The notes below the pieces were generated by a model. That model saw only the letters and a list, made by a program, of their open reading frames with translations. It had not been told where the DNA came from and searched no databases. This document shows, in pieces, positions 56,168-64,000 of a stretch of DNA of 64,000 nt; positions within the stretch are counted from its first letter, which is position 1; every line of letters starts with the position of its first letter. The stretch covers positions 117,832 through 181,831 of the forward strand of contig CAITNF010000006.1 of the NCBI GenBank assembly GCA_903893745.1, in the 5' to 3' direction. This DNA is from an uncultured Actinomycetes bacterium. GTDB lineage: Bacteria; Actinomycetota; Acidimicrobiia; Acidimicrobiales; RAAP-2. A program made the translations under genes and the position numbers.

Positions 56168-58333
56168 TTACTCAATACCCGTGTACCACGGTGACACTCG
56201 TGGGGGGTACGCCAGCTCGAACAGACCGTGGCTAAAGGAGAGATTCGGGTTGTAGTACGGGTCTCGGACTATCTCACGAGTCCACCGGTCACGCATCGTC
56301 ACTACCTCTTGAATCATGCGAGCGAAGCTCGGACCTGAACGGTCCGTCCCTCGAGATACGGATTCGTAGTGGAGCAGCTCGGCCAGTGGCGTGTACGCCA
56401 CGAACTCACCTTGGGCTCGAATTCGCAGGCAAAAGTCAATGTCGTTCCAAGCCACCTGGAGCGTCTCATCGAGCCCCCCAACCAACTCCCACGTACTTCG
56501 TCGCACGGCCAAGCAGGCGGCCGTGCAGGCCTGAAACTCCGAAGCCAGTGCCGTGCGCCCGAAGTAACCCTTGTCGTCCTTTGATCGAAAGCGCCCTACG
56601 TGGGCCGCCAGGCCTTCGGGGCCAAGTACCACGCCGGCGTGCTGGATCCGGCCATCGGGATAGAGCAGCTTCGCTCCCACTGCGCCATAACCGGGCTGGA
56701 GAAGTTGCGCGACCATGGCACTGAGCCAGTCGCCATCGAACACTTCGGTGTCGTCATTCAACAGCACGAACACCTCGCCACGACAATGCTGCGCATTGCG
56801 ATTATGAAGTGCCGAGTAATTGAATGGACTGTCGTCACGAATGACTCGAACTCGTTCGTCGAGCGTAGCGAAAAAGGAATGGGTCGTCTCGCGCACCGAA
56901 CCGTTATCGATGATCAGCACTTCGAAATTGGGATAACTCGTTCGCTCGAGTAGCGAACGCACGCACTGCTCTAAATACTTCCCGTCTCTCGTCGGAATCA
57001 TGACGGAAACGAGCGGTGCGACATCGGGCAGCGAGAAATGCACTTGCGCAAACCCGGTGCCTTCCACTGCCGCCACGCTGCCACGTACTCCCCTGCGCTC
57101 CAGCGCTGCCGCTACCGCTTTTCTTCCCGCATCGATGGCCCATGGTTTGGCCGACGATGCTCGCGACGTTGAGCCAGCGTGGCTGCGCCAGTGATACAAG
57201 ATGTGCGGAATATGCACGATTTGATTTCGGCGAACTTCCTCGCTGGCTCGCAACACCAAATCCCAATCCTGCGCCCCGTCAAACTCGGAACGCAATAGTC
57301 CAATTTTGGTCATTAGATCGCGCCGAATAGTCGTGAGGTGGCAGACGTAGTTCTGGCCCAGGAGGAGTAGCGGATCAAAATCGCTTTTGAAGTACGGGGT
57401 GAACGGTTGATTCCGTTCGTTAATTTTGTCTTCGTCCGAGTACAACAACATGGCATCGGGCTGCTGTTCAATCGCAATGGCCACGTGCAAAAGGGCGTGT
57501 TCCACAATTGTGTCATCGTGGTCCATGAAGACTATCCACTCACCGTTTGCGGCATCGATCGCGGCATTCGTGGCGGCCGATATCCCTCCATTTTGCTCAC
57601 GTAGTACCAGTCGAACACGAGCATCGCGTTCGACGTACGACTGAACGATGGCTCGCACCTCGGAATCGGGCGAACAGTCATCACAAATAATCAACTCAAA
57701 GTTCGGATAGATCTGGGCGAGCACTGAATCAATCGCTTCTCGAAGAAAGCGATGGTCCGTGTTATAAGTAGCCATCACTACAGAAAGCAGGGGTCGCTGG
57801 CGTAGAAGGCCTACCCGAGCCACGAGCGACTTTCGGTGCCCTTCGTTGGGCGTCATAAACGCTTCGCTCCACGCGCCGTAAAAATTCGCCTCGCGTTGGG
57901 GGCTCAACGTACGCACCCGATTTCCCTTGACCACCACCGCGAGCGCGTGGCCTAAGAGGCGAATTCCCTTACCCGTCAGTGCCCCGATCTTTCTTACTCC
58001 CGATGTGGTTAGTGGGACTACAGCTGAGCTTGACTCGGCGTCGGCCGGCGGGGACTCTGGGATCGCGGGTGGGGGCACGAGGCGCGGCGCAAGCGGCCGA
58101 CCCAGAATTCGCCGCAGCAGTCGTTCCGCGACGTTATCCATTTTTAAGAGTAGAACCGCAAGGGGGTAGAACCTCGAGTGGGCCAGCACTCGAAACTGTT
58201 CGCTGAGCATTTCGTTAGATGCCGCTTCGAGTTCGTAAATTCGAACGATTTCTCGAAGGATCGCAATTTCAGACTTTCCCTGAGTAGAGGTCATCGAGCC
58301 CTCTGGTGAGGCATGCTCGGGTGACTGCGACAC
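56168..58333 (-). CDS. Two-domain GT2 glycosyltransferase
   Basis: 721 residues. A helical N-terminal region of about 180 residues precedes two GT-A domains. The first starts LLSVVMATYNTDHRFL, with DXD-like FMDHDDT. The second starts LVSVMIPTRDGKYLEQC, with LLNDDTEV and a terminal acceptor segment VAWNDIDFCLRIRAQG. Proteins of this layout build cell-wall or surface polysaccharides. GTG start with GGGGAG upstream. Next to a DUF2142 membrane protein, it suggests a surface-glycan role. Confidence 0.9.
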   Translation of the reverse strand: MSQSPEHASPEGSMTSTQGKSEIAILREIVRIYELEAASNEMLSEQFRVLAHSRFYPLAVLLLKMDNVAERLLRRILGRPLAPRLVPPPAIPESPPADAESSSAVVPLTTSGVRKIGALTGKGIRLLGHALAVVVKGNRVRTLSPQREANFYGAWSEAFMTPNEGHRKSLVARVGLLRQRPLLSVVMATYNTDHRFLREAIDSVLAQIYPNFELIICDDCSPDSEVRAIVQSYVERDARVRLVLREQNGGISAATNAAIDAANGEWIVFMDHDDTIVEHALLHVAIAIEQQPDAMLLYSDEDKINERNQPFTPYFKSDFDPLLLLGQNYVCHLTTIRRDLMTKIGLLRSEFDGAQDWDLVLRASEEVRRNQIVHIPHILYHWRSHAGSTSRASSAKPWAIDAGRKAVAAALERRGVRGSVAAVEGTGFAQVHFSLPDVAPLVSVMIPTRDGKYLEQCVRSLLERTSYPNFEVLIIDNGSVRETTHSFFATLDERVRVIRDDSPFNYSALHNRNAQHCRGEVFVLLNDDTEVFDGDWLSAMVAQLLQPGYGAVGAKLLYPDGRIQHAGVVLGPEGLAAHVGRFRSKDDKGYFGRTALASEFQACTAACLAVRRSTWELVGGLDETLQVAWNDIDFCLRIRAQGEFVAYTPLAELLHYESVSRGTDRSGPSFARMIQEVVTMRDRWTREIVRDPYYNPNLSFSHGLFELAYPPRVSPWYTGIE

Positions 58334-58450
58334 GGCGACATCTCCCCATTTCGGTCAGCCGCGACTCTCGTCGGCGTGACGACACTCAATCTTACCTACT
58401 GGTGATTCGACTATCTCGTCTCAACGCAGTACGAGTACACCGATAGCGCA

Positions 58451-59989
58451 CTAATCACCCTGGCTGGTTGTCGGCGTCGCCACCGACCCTACCCACACCC
58501 AACGAAGCACTAGCGCGGTAATGACTGCGGTCAAGACCCCGTAGACGAAGAGCGTTGCGAACTGTCCCGTTGGTGGTGACCACCCCACGTTGTGCAAGAA
58601 GAAGAGACGTCCGCCCATCCGACCCACGGCGTAGCGACGCAGGTTGGCGTAGAACGCTATGAGGTTCAAGAGGGCCACCACGACAACAATGCAACTTACG
58701 CCCCAGCGCTCGAGCCTGGCGGAACGAATAAGATTTGCGCAGAGCGCGACCGCGAGAATGATGGCGCCCACGGTGATTGGTAGAGAGTCACGACCCTGCC
58801 ACACAATGCCATTGACCCGGGCCTCGCGAGCAACAATCACCACGGGCATAAAGAGGGCCAGTCCCGACGCCAAGATCAGCGCTAGACGCTGTCGCCACGA
58901 CGATCGCCACAGCCCCCCAATGAATGCTCCGACAATCATCAGATACCAGACGCTGTAGAGGAAGTTCGGCAGGCCAGTGTCGAGCCACCCCAGTACACCA
59001 ATGCTCTCTCGACGCCACCGCTTTAAGGCACCCAACGTCATTCGGATGATGTGTAGCTCTGACGAACCCTTCGGTACGGGCACACCTACGGGCAGAATGT
59101 GGAGCGTTCCTTGCGTCGTAATCCAGGTCAGTGCCACCACGAACGCCGCGCCAATGACCCCCACCGCCACGCGGACATCATGACGTCGACGCAGTAACGC
59201 CCAGATCTCACGCCAGCCAACGGCCATGATGGCGACAATGCCCGCAAGGCCAACCCATAGTGGTGAAAGTCCACGTATCAAGGCGAAGACCGAGGCCGAA
59301 ACCGCGATGACGGTAACGAGACCCCTGGGGGGATCAATCGGATAGTCCATCACAAAAATTGCGAGAGCAGTCCAAAGACAGATTGCGGACACAATTTCGA
59401 AACCACTGGGATTGACCACCGACGATAAAAAGAGACTCATCGGGGTAAGGGCCATGAATACTCCCGCCACGATCATCTTGCGCCGGCTCCAACGAACTAT
59501 TGCGTAGGCACCAAGAGCCAGCATCAACGCACTCAGTAACGAACTCACGAGACGCATAGCGTAAATCCCCGCTTTTTGCTGGGAAAAATACGTTCCGGTA
59601 CCAACGATGGCGTAGTACAGCGGCGGATAGTGCCCTACGTACACCGTCGTCGCAATGGGCGCTTGCGAAGTCGTCCAACTCGGTGCACAGGTGGCTGGAT
59701 TATTGCCCAAGAACTGCCAGCAGCCCGGATACAGCTTGGAGAAGTAGATCGCTTGTGGGACGGTTACCGTAACCAGTAATTGTTCACCCGGCGTCGCCGG
59801 ATGTCCTAACTGGCCGTGCGCGAGAGCATCGGCTCGAATGATGTGCGACTGTTCGTCGGGACCAGCGACCAACGGGCTCGCAAAAGACCAGCACGATAGT
59901 GCCAAAAAGGATAGGGCCAAAATGACGAGAAATGCAGTCCTTGGTCGAACACCACTTCGATGCGAAAATTCCTCATTGGTGGCGAGCAC
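58451..59989 (-). CDS. DUF2142 family polytopic membrane protein
   Basis: 512 residues with about 11-12 TM segments. GPDEQSHIIRADALAHGQL after TM1 and the extracellular VYVGHYPPLYYAIVG are hallmarks of DUF2142, a GT-C-like family often found in glycan loci. GTG start at 59989 with TAGGGT exactly 6 nt upstream; a TTG codon just before it is unlikely. Probably transfers or processes lipid-linked sugars, inferred from fold and neighbour. Confidence 0.85.
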   Translation of the reverse strand: MLATNEEFSHRSGVRPRTAFLVILALSFLALSCWSFASPLVAGPDEQSHIIRADALAHGQLGHPATPGEQLLVTVTVPQAIYFSKLYPGCWQFLGNNPATCAPSWTTSQAPIATTVYVGHYPPLYYAIVGTGTYFSQQKAGIYAMRLVSSLLSALMLALGAYAIVRWSRRKMIVAGVFMALTPMSLFLSSVVNPSGFEIVSAICLWTALAIFVMDYPIDPPRGLVTVIAVSASVFALIRGLSPLWVGLAGIVAIMAVGWREIWALLRRRHDVRVAVGVIGAAFVVALTWITTQGTLHILPVGVPVPKGSSELHIIRMTLGALKRWRRESIGVLGWLDTGLPNFLYSVWYLMIVGAFIGGLWRSSWRQRLALILASGLALFMPVVIVAREARVNGIVWQGRDSLPITVGAIILAVALCANLIRSARLERWGVSCIVVVVALLNLIAFYANLRRYAVGRMGGRLFFLHNVGWSPPTGQFATLFVYGVLTAVITALVLRWVWVGSVATPTTSQGD

Positions 59990-60060
59990 CAAATAACCCT
60001 AACATCGTGCACTTTTGAATCTGAACACTGTCGAACGATGGGGATACCGAGCGAGTGTGC

Positions 60061-63000
60061 TTAGACCGTCACCACTGCCGTAACCGCGGTAATACCAGCC
60101 ACGCTGTCCGCAAACGAAATTGTGTACGCCGTCGCCGAACCCGCAGTCCGCGTAATTTTCAGAGCGGTAAATGTGGCCACTCCGGCCGTAATCGTGGCCG
60201 TGTTACTTGCAATCGTGCCACCAGTTCCGGCAGTGATCGTCACCGTCACCGTGCCCGTGGCGGTCGTGACGACGTTGCCACCCGAGTCCACCACAATGAC
60301 CACGGGCTGGGGGGCAAAAGAAGTACCACTCGTGGCGGTCTTCGCGGGTGCGGTCCGCAAGGCCAGAGCCTTCGCCGCACCGACGGTCACACTGATGTTG
60401 GCGGACGTGGCGCCGGTCAAGGTGCCACTCGTGAAGGTGAGCGCGTACGTGGTGCCCACGAGAGCATTGATACCGAGTCCGCTAAAAGTGGCCACTCCGG
60501 CCGTAATCGTGGCCGTGGTCGTAGTCAGGCTGCCAGTTCCCACTAGGGCAACGGTCACTGTACCCGTGGCGGTGGTAACGACGTTGCCACCCGAGTCTTC
60601 AACACTGACTCGTGGTTGAGTCGCCAACGCCGCACCACTGGCGTCAGTCGTGGTGGGCAACGTCGTAATTACAAGCTTGGTCGCCGCACCGACGGTCATG
60701 GAAATGCTGGCCGAGGTGACGGCAGTGATGGTGGTCGTGGTGCTATCGGTGAAGGTCAGCGTTCGAGCCCCCGTAAGTCCGATAAGAGTCAACCCGCTGA
60801 AGGTCGCCACGCCGCCGACCGCGGTTGCCGTCGAACCGGCGGACACTGAACCGGTTGATACGGTGGCCGTAATGGTGTTCGTCGATGTCGCAATGACGTT
60901 ACCGCCAACATCTTCAACTTTCACTACCGGCTGCGTGGTCAGGGCTGCTCCGTTGACTGCTCCCGCGGGGGCCGTCGTGATGACCAGCTTCGACGGTGCA
61001 CCCGCAGTGAGAGCTATTGAACTAGTGGTCGTCGTGACGCCCGCGACGCTATCGGCGTAGCTCACGGTGACCGTTCCCGCTAACCCGTTCACAATCAGTC
61101 CGACGAAAGTTGCCCGTCCGGAGGTCACGGTCGCTGTCGTGGTGCCCGCCACCGTGGCGTTCGCCGACGAAGCCGTGATGGTACCGGTCGCGGTGGTCAC
61201 AATATTGTTCGCCGAGTCCTCAACCGCCACCACCGGTTGCGTGGTCAGCGCGACACCATTGACCGCACCAGCGGGTGGCGTGATTACGGCAAGGTGCGTC
61301 GCCGCACCCGCGCCCAATGTGACCGGCGCAGTCGCTACGGTCATTCCCGAAGATCCGTTCGTGAACGTCAGCGTGTAGGTTCCCGCAGTACCCGTAATCG
61401 TGAGGGCCGTAAAGGTCGCCACGCCCGCGCTGAGAGTGGCCGTTGAGCCAAGTGAGATGGTAGCGGTGCCGGTATTCGACCCCGACGGGGCGATCGTGGC
61501 CGTAATGGTGCCGGTCGTTGAAACCACCGCGCCCGCCGACGTCTCGGTCTTGATGACGGGCTGAACTGCCAGGGCGGCGGCACTAGCGGCCGTCGTGGAC
61601 GGGGCGGTCGTAATGACAAGTTTGGTCGCACCCGTGGTGACCGTCACCGTGACGGTGTACGCCGTTACGCCACCGAGTGAGTACGCAAAGGTCAAGGTGT
61701 ACGCCGCGGCCGCCCCAGTCAGCGACAGGGCGCTAAAGGTGACGACACCGCCCACCGACGTAATTGGACCGTTGCCCGCCAGGGTCACTGCAGCGGGGGC
61801 GGTCACCGATACCGTTCCCGTTGCCGTCGTCACGATGTTGCCGCCCGAGTCCACAATGTTGATCACGGGCTGAGGAGCGAGGACCGCACCGGTATTAGCA
61901 ATCGATTGAGGTGCGGTCGCGGCGACAAGTTTGGTGGCGGCTCCGGCAGTTAACGTAAACGAGAAGGTACCGGCGCTAAAACTCTTCGTTGAATCCGTTA
62001 CCTGAATTGAATAGGTACCAGCTTTGCCGGTCACCACCAGAGTGCTGAGCGACACGGTTCCGTTGGCTAGCACGGTCGGCGTACCGGTCAAGGTTGCCGT
62101 GGGCGAAATTGTGACGGTTACCGAGTCCGCCGCCGACACCACGTTATTCGCAGCATCCTCCAAACTAAAAGTGGGCGCGGTGGCTCCAAACGCTGCCCCG
62201 TTCGCAAAACTCGAGCCAGGTGTGTTGGAGAGTGCAAGTTTGGTCGCGGCACCGGCAGAAATTGAGATGGTGGCCGTGGCCGTAAAACTGTTCACACTGT
62301 CGCGCACCGTGATGGTGTACGACCCAGCAGCTCCCGCAATGGTGAGCGAAGTGAGCGTGACCACTCCGTTTACGAGGGCCGTCGGAGCCCCACTTAACGT
62401 GGCCGTGGGCGAAATACTCACCACAATCGCGTCGTTCGCTGAGATTACGTTGCCGCTCGGGTCCTCCAAGCTGAAGGAAGGCGCGACCGCCATGGTGGCC
62501 CCGCTCGCTACCGACGTGGACTGCGTCAGCGCATTGGTGAGCACCAGTTTGGTCGCCACCGCCGGCGTCAGTTGCACCGTAGTGGTCGCAGCGCTCAGCG
62601 ACGATGTCGTGTCGGTCACCGCAATGCTGTAGGTACCCACCGCACCAGTGATGAGCAGACCGCTCAACGTCACTACTCCGTTACTCAGCGCAGTGGGGCT
62701 CCCGCTCACCGAGGCACTCGGCGTGACGATGACGCTCAGCGCATCATTCACGGCGACCAGGTTGCCACTTTGATCTTGCAGACTGTACGAAGGCGCCACG
62801 CTCATCGCCACCCCACTCGCCGTGGACGTCGACTGCGTCGCAACGTTGGTTTGCACCAGTTTGGTCGGCGCACCCGCACTCAGCGTAAGTACGAGCGTCA
62901 CGGGGGTCAACGGCGACTGAGTAAAGGTGAGGGTGTAAGTTCCCACCGGACCAGTAATACCAAGTCCACTAAATGAAGCCCCGGCCCCACCGACTGAAGC

Positions 63001-64000
63001 AGTGGAATTAGCCAACACCGTTGATCCAGTGCCGGCGCCGGAGGCGGCCACAAAGTTCGTTATTGCCGCGCTAATCGAACCGCTGCCCGTAACTACGTTG
63101 CCGCCAGAGTCCTCCAGCACCGCGATGGGCTGGGAAGCTAATACTTGGCCGTTGGCGGCGCTCGTTGAAGGACTATTGGAAAAGACGATCTGGGTCGCGG
63201 GGCCCACTGACGAGATGGTGACGGTCATTGTCGCTACCTGGATTCCCGACGTGGTGTCCGAAAAGGTCAACGTGCATGACGTGCCTAACTTACCTACGAC
63301 TGCCAGATTGGAGAACGTCGCGACACCCGAACCGTTCAGCGCCACACTCGAAACACCGCTTAGTAAACAACTTCCTGTCGTCACGACCACGTTCACGGTG
63401 CCCGTCGCGCTGGTGTTGGCATTTCCGCTGGCGTCGGCAACCACCAGAATCGGTGCGGGTGAGAGCACTGATCCATTTTGCACCGCCGACGGTAGCGTGC
63501 CGGCATTCGTAAAGGTGAGCCGGTTCGCCGCACCAGCTTGAAGCTGCACAGTGAGTTGGATTGACAGCGACAACGTTGCGTCACTAAACGTCAAAACGTA
63601 CTGGCCCGCCAGACCGTTGATGGTAAGACCAGTAAACGTGACCGCCCCATTCACGAGGTTGAGTGGTGTTGCACTCACGGTTGACGTCGGCGCTGGCGCA
63701 ATGGCAATCGAAATTGAGTCGCTTGACGCGACTGCATTGCCCCCGGTGTCAATCATGCGAATCTGCGGTGGTGACGTAAACGCAACTCCACTCGTGGGAG
63801 TCGTGGTTGAACCGGCAACGAGCACCAGGGCGTTGGCGGCCCCGGCCGAGAGGGTGATCGACGAGCTGGTCACTGCGGACGTAGCCAGCGTCACACCGCC
63901 ACCGGAGAAGGTGAAGGTGAGTGTGTAGCTACCCGCTTTACCAGTAATGGTGAGTCCGCTAAAGCTGGCACTGCCACCACTCACACTGGCCGTGGCAGCG
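60061..64000 (-). CDS. Giant surface protein of tandem Ig-like repeats (N-terminus beyond window)
   Basis: The frame is open from the window end to TAA at 60061, about 1312 residues. It is rich in Thr, Ala, Val, Ser and Gly, nearly free of charged clusters, and consists of beta-sandwich repeats. Each unit opens like AATKLVITTAP, has a middle like VEDSGGNVVTTATGTVTV, then GVATFSGLTITG and TYTLTF. The apparent GTG at 63984 is inside a repeat and is not the start. Two Cys occur, both in one unit (GSCLLSG, TSCTLTF), a likely disulfide. The protein ends right after a repeat, with no LPxTG, TM or other anchor. Probably an adhesin or S-layer-like protein; family not assigned. Confidence 0.85.
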   Translation of the reverse strand, partial: AATASVSGGSASFSGLTITGKAGSYTLTFTFSGGGVTLATSAVTSSSITLSAGAANALVLVAGSTTTPTSGVAFTSPPQIRMIDTGGNAVASSDSISIAIAPAPTSTVSATPLNLVNGAVTFTGLTINGLAGQYVLTFSDATLSLSIQLTVQLQAGAANRLTFTNAGTLPSAVQNGSVLSPAPILVVADASGNANTSATGTVNVVVTTGSCLLSGVSSVALNGSGVATFSNLAVVGKLGTSCTLTFSDTTSGIQVATMTVTISSVGPATQIVFSNSPSTSAANGQVLASQPIAVLEDSGGNVVTGSGSISAAITNFVAASGAGTGSTVLANSTASVGGAGASFSGLGITGPVGTYTLTFTQSPLTPVTLVLTLSAGAPTKLVQTNVATQSTSTASGVAMSVAPSYSLQDQSGNLVAVNDALSVIVTPSASVSGSPTALSNGVVTLSGLLITGAVGTYSIAVTDTTSSLSAATTTVQLTPAVATKLVLTNALTQSTSVASGATMAVAPSFSLEDPSGNVISANDAIVVSISPTATLSGAPTALVNGVVTLTSLTIAGAAGSYTITVRDSVNSFTATATISISAGAATKLALSNTPGSSFANGAAFGATAPTFSLEDAANNVVSAADSVTVTISPTATLTGTPTVLANGTVSLSTLVVTGKAGTYSIQVTDSTKSFSAGTFSFTLTAGAATKLVAATAPQSIANTGAVLAPQPVINIVDSGGNIVTTATGTVSVTAPAAVTLAGNGPITSVGGVVTFSALSLTGAAAAYTLTFAYSLGGVTAYTVTVTVTTGATKLVITTAPSTTAASAAALAVQPVIKTETSAGAVVSTTGTITATIAPSGSNTGTATISLGSTATLSAGVATFTALTITGTAGTYTLTFTNGSSGMTVATAPVTLGAGAATHLAVITPPAGAVNGVALTTQPVVAVEDSANNIVTTATGTITASSANATVAGTTTATVTSGRATFVGLIVNGLAGTVTVSYADSVAGVTTTTSSIALTAGAPSKLVITTAPAGAVNGAALTTQPVVKVEDVGGNVIATSTNTITATVSTGSVSAGSTATAVGGVATFSGLTLIGLTGARTLTFTDSTTTTITAVTSASISMTVGAATKLVITTLPTTTDASGAALATQPRVSVEDSGGNVVTTATGTVTVALVGTGSLTTTTATITAGVATFSGLGINALVGTTYALTFTSGTLTGATSANISVTVGAAKALALRTAPAKTATSGTSFAPQPVVIVVDSGGNVVTTATGTVTVTITAGTGGTIASNTATITAGVATFTALKITRTAGSATAYTISFADSVAGITAVTAVVTV
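60064..63840 (-). repeat. About 12 tandem repeats of roughly 105 codons within the surface-protein gene
   Basis: Unit starts can be read at AANALVLV, AANRLTFT, PATQIVFS, APTKLVQT, VATKLVLT, AATKLALS, AATKLVAA, GATKLVIT, AATHLAVI, APSKLVIT, AATKLVIT and AAKALALR. The units near the C-terminus share almost identical DSGGNVVTTATGTVTV cores, while those toward the N-terminus diverge more, which suggests recent duplication or homogenisation at the 3' end. Confidence 0.85.

Noticed and set aside
60055..63928. Many plus-strand open frames of 60-200 codons
   Set aside because: They are antisense shadows of the repetitive surface-protein gene, arising from its biased Thr/Ala/Val codons; none shows a recognisable domain.

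Overview
The window looks like a chromosomal segment of a high-to-moderate-GC member of the Actinomycetota. The evidence is a eukaryote-type IleRS (IleRS2), an F420-type LLM oxidoreductase, a PASTA-repeat kinase-like receptor, a GabD1-type semialdehyde dehydrogenase, a DUF5522 protein, many GTG starts and very frequent 4-bp ATGA/GTGA gene overlaps. A class such as Acidimicrobiia would fit, but this is inference. No rRNA, tRNA, CRISPR array, insertion sequence or prophage was seen.

Layout. (1) 1-19928, all minus strand: ileS, then a predicted 40-residue membrane peptide, an MFS exporter, gabD, a cysteine desulfurase, mnmA, ligA, a PASTA receptor whose kinase domain has lost its catalytic residues, a CxxC/HxHxH small protein, an MFS exporter, a hydrolase, gatC-gatA-gatB, and ilvD cut by the window start. 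Many of these genes overlap by 4 bp, so translation is probably coupled. (2) 20001-25312: short divergent and convergent housekeeping genes (two GNAT proteins, a HAD phosphatase, a glutathione peroxidase, a quinone oxidoreductase, DUF5522, a DHA2 exporter). (3) 25394-31771: an amine/amino-acid catabolic island with alanine dehydrogenase and an APC permease facing an Lrp regulator, a class III aminotransferase and a PuuB-like FAD oxidase, separated by a 413-bp regulatory gap. (4) 31781-41357: envelope proteins, a threonine dehydratase-like enzyme, a CadD-like transporter, an MFS protein, an orphan Tat-exported peptide-binding protein, and a pyrimidine salvage set made of an NCS1 permease, a yeast-type cytosine deaminase and uracil phosphoribosyltransferase. 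(5) 41443-49400: a heterodimeric ABC exporter with one degenerate ATP site, an LLM oxidoreductase, glutamate dehydrogenase and a GABA-type permease. (6) 49823-56119: a compact histidine operon headed by a TrpR-like regulator (hisR-like, hisG, hisD, a hisC-hisB fusion, hisH, hisF, hisIE), with hisA divergent across only 30 bp. (7) 56168-64000: a double GT2 glycosyltransferase, a DUF2142 membrane protein and the C-terminal part of a giant surface protein made of about 100-residue Ig-like repeats.

Two observations cut across the window. First, at least 13 genes that are not translationally coupled carry a TAnnnT box exactly 6 nt before their ATG/GTG, which predicts leaderless mRNAs and fixes several starts. 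Second, several proteins deviate informatively from their families: the HisC-HisB fusion, a short HisD, the pseudokinase receptor, and an IleRS with GLHH in place of HxGH.
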